From positions 16,807 through 80,806 of the forward strand of contig NZ_APHR01000010.1 in the NCBI RefSeq assembly GCF_000349205.1: a stretch of DNA of 64,000 nucleotides, read 5' to 3'. This document shows, piece after piece, positions 62,127 to 64,000 of the stretch. Source of the stretch: Methylophaga lonarensis MPL. Lineage in GTDB: Bacteria; Pseudomonadota; Gammaproteobacteria; Nitrosococcales; Methylophagaceae. The notes under the pieces were generated by a model. It was not told the origin of the DNA, made no database searches, and worked only from the letters and a program-made list of their open reading frames with translations. The position numbers were made by a program, and so were the translations under genes. The stretch's first letter is position 1; each line of letters starts with the position of its first letter.

Positions 62127-64000
62127 ATGTTCAAAATGAAGTACATCGCGCTGTCGGTGCTAACCGCGAGTCTTGTTCCCACGGCTTATGCCGATCACTA
62201 CGAACTGTCGGTCATTGAAGTAGCAGGCAGTAGTGCAGAGACCAATCCTTATCCCTTGCCTGAATATCCAGTGAGTAGTGCTGATTCGGCAGATCTGGTC
62301 AAACGCCTGCCGGGCACCCACATCAACCGTAATGGGCCACTGACGCCGATTGTGCAATATCGTGGTCTGTTCAGTGACCGGGTCAACGTGATGCTGGATG
62401 GTGTTCGAGTCAGTCAGGCCGGACCCAACAGCATGGATGCCTCACTCAGCTATCTGCCTGCCAGTCGTGTCGGAGATATCCAGTTATATCGCGGCATTGC
62501 GCCAATCAGCAGCGGCATTGAAACCATCGGCGGCACCCTGGTTGCCAATTCCCGCCAAGCAGAATTTGGCAGCAGCCGCGAAGTTGAATTCCACGGTCAG
62601 GCACATGCCGGATATGCCAGCAATCCGCGCAGTCATCAAACCGCTGTGACCGCCAGCATCAGCAATGAAAACAATCGTGCCTATATCGCTGCCAGCCGTG
62701 ACAAAGGACGTGATGCCCGCTTTGATGGTGGCCGGATTTTACCCAGCCAGCATAATCGTGACACTTTGGGTCTTGGTTATGGTTTCAAGTTTGGTGAAGC
62801 CAGCGAAGCAGGGTTTGATGTCCAGCATATCAACACCACCAATACCGGCACGGCTGCCCTGCCGATGGATATTCAGTATGTGCGCGGCGAAAACTATCGT
62901 GCCAACCTGAAAACGGAATTGAGCAATGGCGACCAGCTCAGTTTCAGACTGCATTATCAGGATGTAGATCACTTGATGGATAACTTCAGTCTGCGTCAGG
63001 CACCGGCCGATGCGATGCGCTGGCGTGAAACCTTTACCGATGTGTTGGCCAGAGGCATGCAAATCCGTTATCAGATGCAAAACTGGCAGTTGGGTTTTGA
63101 TATGGATCAAAGCCGTTACAACACCACCATTTTCAACCCGAACAACGCGATGTTTTTTGTTGAAAACTTCAATAACGTGCGTCGGGATCGTTACAGTGTC
63201 TTTGCCGAATGGGATGGTGAACTGAGCGAGGTCTGGTCACTGCAAAGCGGTGTTCGCTACAGCCATGTGGTCAGCAATGCCGATGCCGTTGATAGTAATG
63301 GCCCGATGGGGGCGGTGGTGGCACTGCGTGATCGCTTTAACCAAGCCAGCCGACGTAAGTCTGATGACCTGCTGGATATAGCCGCGGTATTTACCCGCGA
63401 ACTGCGTTCTGATCTGGATCTGGAGCTGGGCATCGCCCGCAAGCAACGTGCCCCCAGCTATCAGGAACGTTATTTGTGGGCACCGTTTGAATCCACCGCC
63501 GGGCTTGCTGATGGCAATACCTATCTTGGCAATGTCAATCTGAAACCGGAAACCGCCTATCAGTTCGAACTGGGGTTGAACTGGCATCCACGGCAGATTC
63601 AGATTTCGCCAAGACTGTTCTATCACCACATCAATAACTACATCCAAGGCACGCCAACAACCGATGCCACCGCCATCATGGCTAATAATATGATGAGTAT
63701 GTCTGGTCGCGACCCGCTGCAATTCAGCAATGTCGATGCCAAACTCTACGGGCTGGATACCAACTGGTTTGCAGCCCTAACCGACCACTGGCAGCTGGAA
63801 GGCACAGTCAGTTATGTGCGCGGTAAACGCCGTGACACTGGCGATAATCTGTATCGAATTGCACCGCTAACTGCTCGCACCATGCTCAGTTATGTCGAGC
63901 CAAGCTGGCAGCTGGGTGTTGAAGTTGAAACCATCGCAGCTCAACGGAAGGTGTCCAGCACCAATCTGGAACAAAAAACCAGCGGTTATGCCTTGTTCCT
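62127..64000 (+). CDS. TonB-dependent outer-membrane receptor, 3' end outside window
   Basis: Open from ATG 62127 to the window end (624 codons plus two bases), so the C-terminus is missing. GAGGA lies upstream. Signal peptide MFKMKYIALSVLTASLVPTAYA, then a plug with VIEVAGS, DSADLVKRLPG, YRGLFSDRVNVMLDGVRV and VGDIQLYRGIAPISSGIETIGG, followed by barrel strands. The plug Q-AGPNSMDASLSYL and the Met-rich barrel loop NNMMSMSGRDP recall the OprC/NosA copper receptor group, but this is a weak resemblance; siderophore or other substrates remain possible. Not preceded by a Fur box or riboswitch that I recognise. Confidence 0.88.
   Translation, partial: MFKMKYIALSVLTASLVPTAYADHYELSVIEVAGSSAETNPYPLPEYPVSSADSADLVKRLPGTHINRNGPLTPIVQYRGLFSDRVNVMLDGVRVSQAGPNSMDASLSYLPASRVGDIQLYRGIAPISSGIETIGGTLVANSRQAEFGSSREVEFHGQAHAGYASNPRSHQTAVTASISNENNRAYIAASRDKGRDARFDGGRILPSQHNRDTLGLGYGFKFGEASEAGFDVQHINTTNTGTAALPMDIQYVRGENYRANLKTELSNGDQLSFRLHYQDVDHLMDNFSLRQAPADAMRWRETFTDVLARGMQIRYQMQNWQLGFDMDQSRYNTTIFNPNNAMFFVENFNNVRRDRYSVFAEWDGELSEVWSLQSGVRYSHVVSNADAVDSNGPMGAVVALRDRFNQASRRKSDDLLDIAAVFTRELRSDLDLELGIARKQRAPSYQERYLWAPFESTAGLADGNTYLGNVNLKPETAYQFELGLNWHPRQIQISPRLFYHHINNYIQGTPTTDATAIMANNMMSMSGRDPLQFSNVDAKLYGLDTNWFAALTDHWQLEGTVSYVRGKRRDTGDNLYRIAPLTARTMLSYVEPSWQLGVEVETIAAQRKVSSTNLEQKTSGYALF

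Noticed and set aside
1..64000. CRISPR array, tRNA or rRNA genes, complete insertion sequences
   Set aside because: I looked for regularly spaced repeats, cloverleaf-like stems with T-loop signature and transposase motifs, and saw none; this was by eye and a covariance-model scan could still find a tRNA.

Overview
The window is chromosomal DNA of a gammaproteobacterium. The evidence is conserved gene order: pilMNOPQ-aroK-aroB-damX next to mrcA, and miaB-phoH(ybeZ)-ybeY-corC-lnt. The protein sequences would fit a marine Methylophaga-like (Piscirickettsiaceae) bacterium, but no methylotrophy marker lies in the window, so that assignment is only a guess.

Layout. 1-8.5 kb: end of a PLP-dependent decarboxylase, then on the minus strand a type IV pilus assembly operon (pilM,N,O,P,Q) followed by aroK, aroB and a DamX-like SPOR protein. 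8.6-12.8 kb: mrcA (PBP1a), an M48 lipoprotein protease and rpmE. 12.9-20.1 kb: a methyltransferase, trkH and lnt (each split by a one-base frameshift), corC, ybeY, phoH, miaB. 20.2-25.7 kb: small envelope proteins (one a MliC + NEPFW + META fusion), an NfeD/SPFH pair, a VOC protein, an Ada-like AraC/alkyltransferase and a DUF2938 protein. 25.7-32.8 kb: a complete RND tripartite efflux pump with a divergent AraC regulator.

32.8-44.8 kb is a vitamin B12 locus controlled by two divergent cobalamin riboswitches. One precedes btuB (with the cobC phosphatase downstream). The other precedes a ten-gene operon: a BtuM-like small transporter, then cobB, bluB, cbiB, cobD, cobQ, cobU, cobT, cobS, cobO. 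Together these give uptake, late corrin amidation, lower-ligand synthesis and nucleotide-loop assembly. No corrin-ring genes are present here. 44.8-46.5 kb holds a PAS-like/GGDEF protein translationally coupled to an RsbQ-type alpha/beta hydrolase.

46.7-56.4 kb is an accessory region. It carries short, unrelated, mostly minus-strand genes: an AAC(3)-I-like acetyltransferase, a decayed cupin, a frameshifted SRPBCC protein, GFA, a GIY-YIG-like protein, an orphan Phd antitoxin and a PhnB-like protein. attC-like half sites at several gene ends make it look like a relic of integron cassettes. It ends in an AT-rich, tightly overlapping three-gene operon: alpha/beta hydrolase with a C-terminal helical domain, a small middle protein, and a Rad50/SMC-like ATPase with a CPIC zinc hook. 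This matches the architecture of ABC three-component (ABC-3C) systems, predicted biological-conflict systems, and it lies directly beside radC. It is the most interesting locus in the window.

56.7-64 kb returns to core-type genes: radC, a b-type cytochrome, a hemerythrin-like protein, thyA, an enhancer-binding-protein-like regulator lacking GAFTGA, a TauE/SafE-like membrane protein with a histidine tail, a small cytochrome c, and a TonB-dependent receptor cut by the window end. I saw no tRNA, rRNA, CRISPR array or complete insertion sequence.
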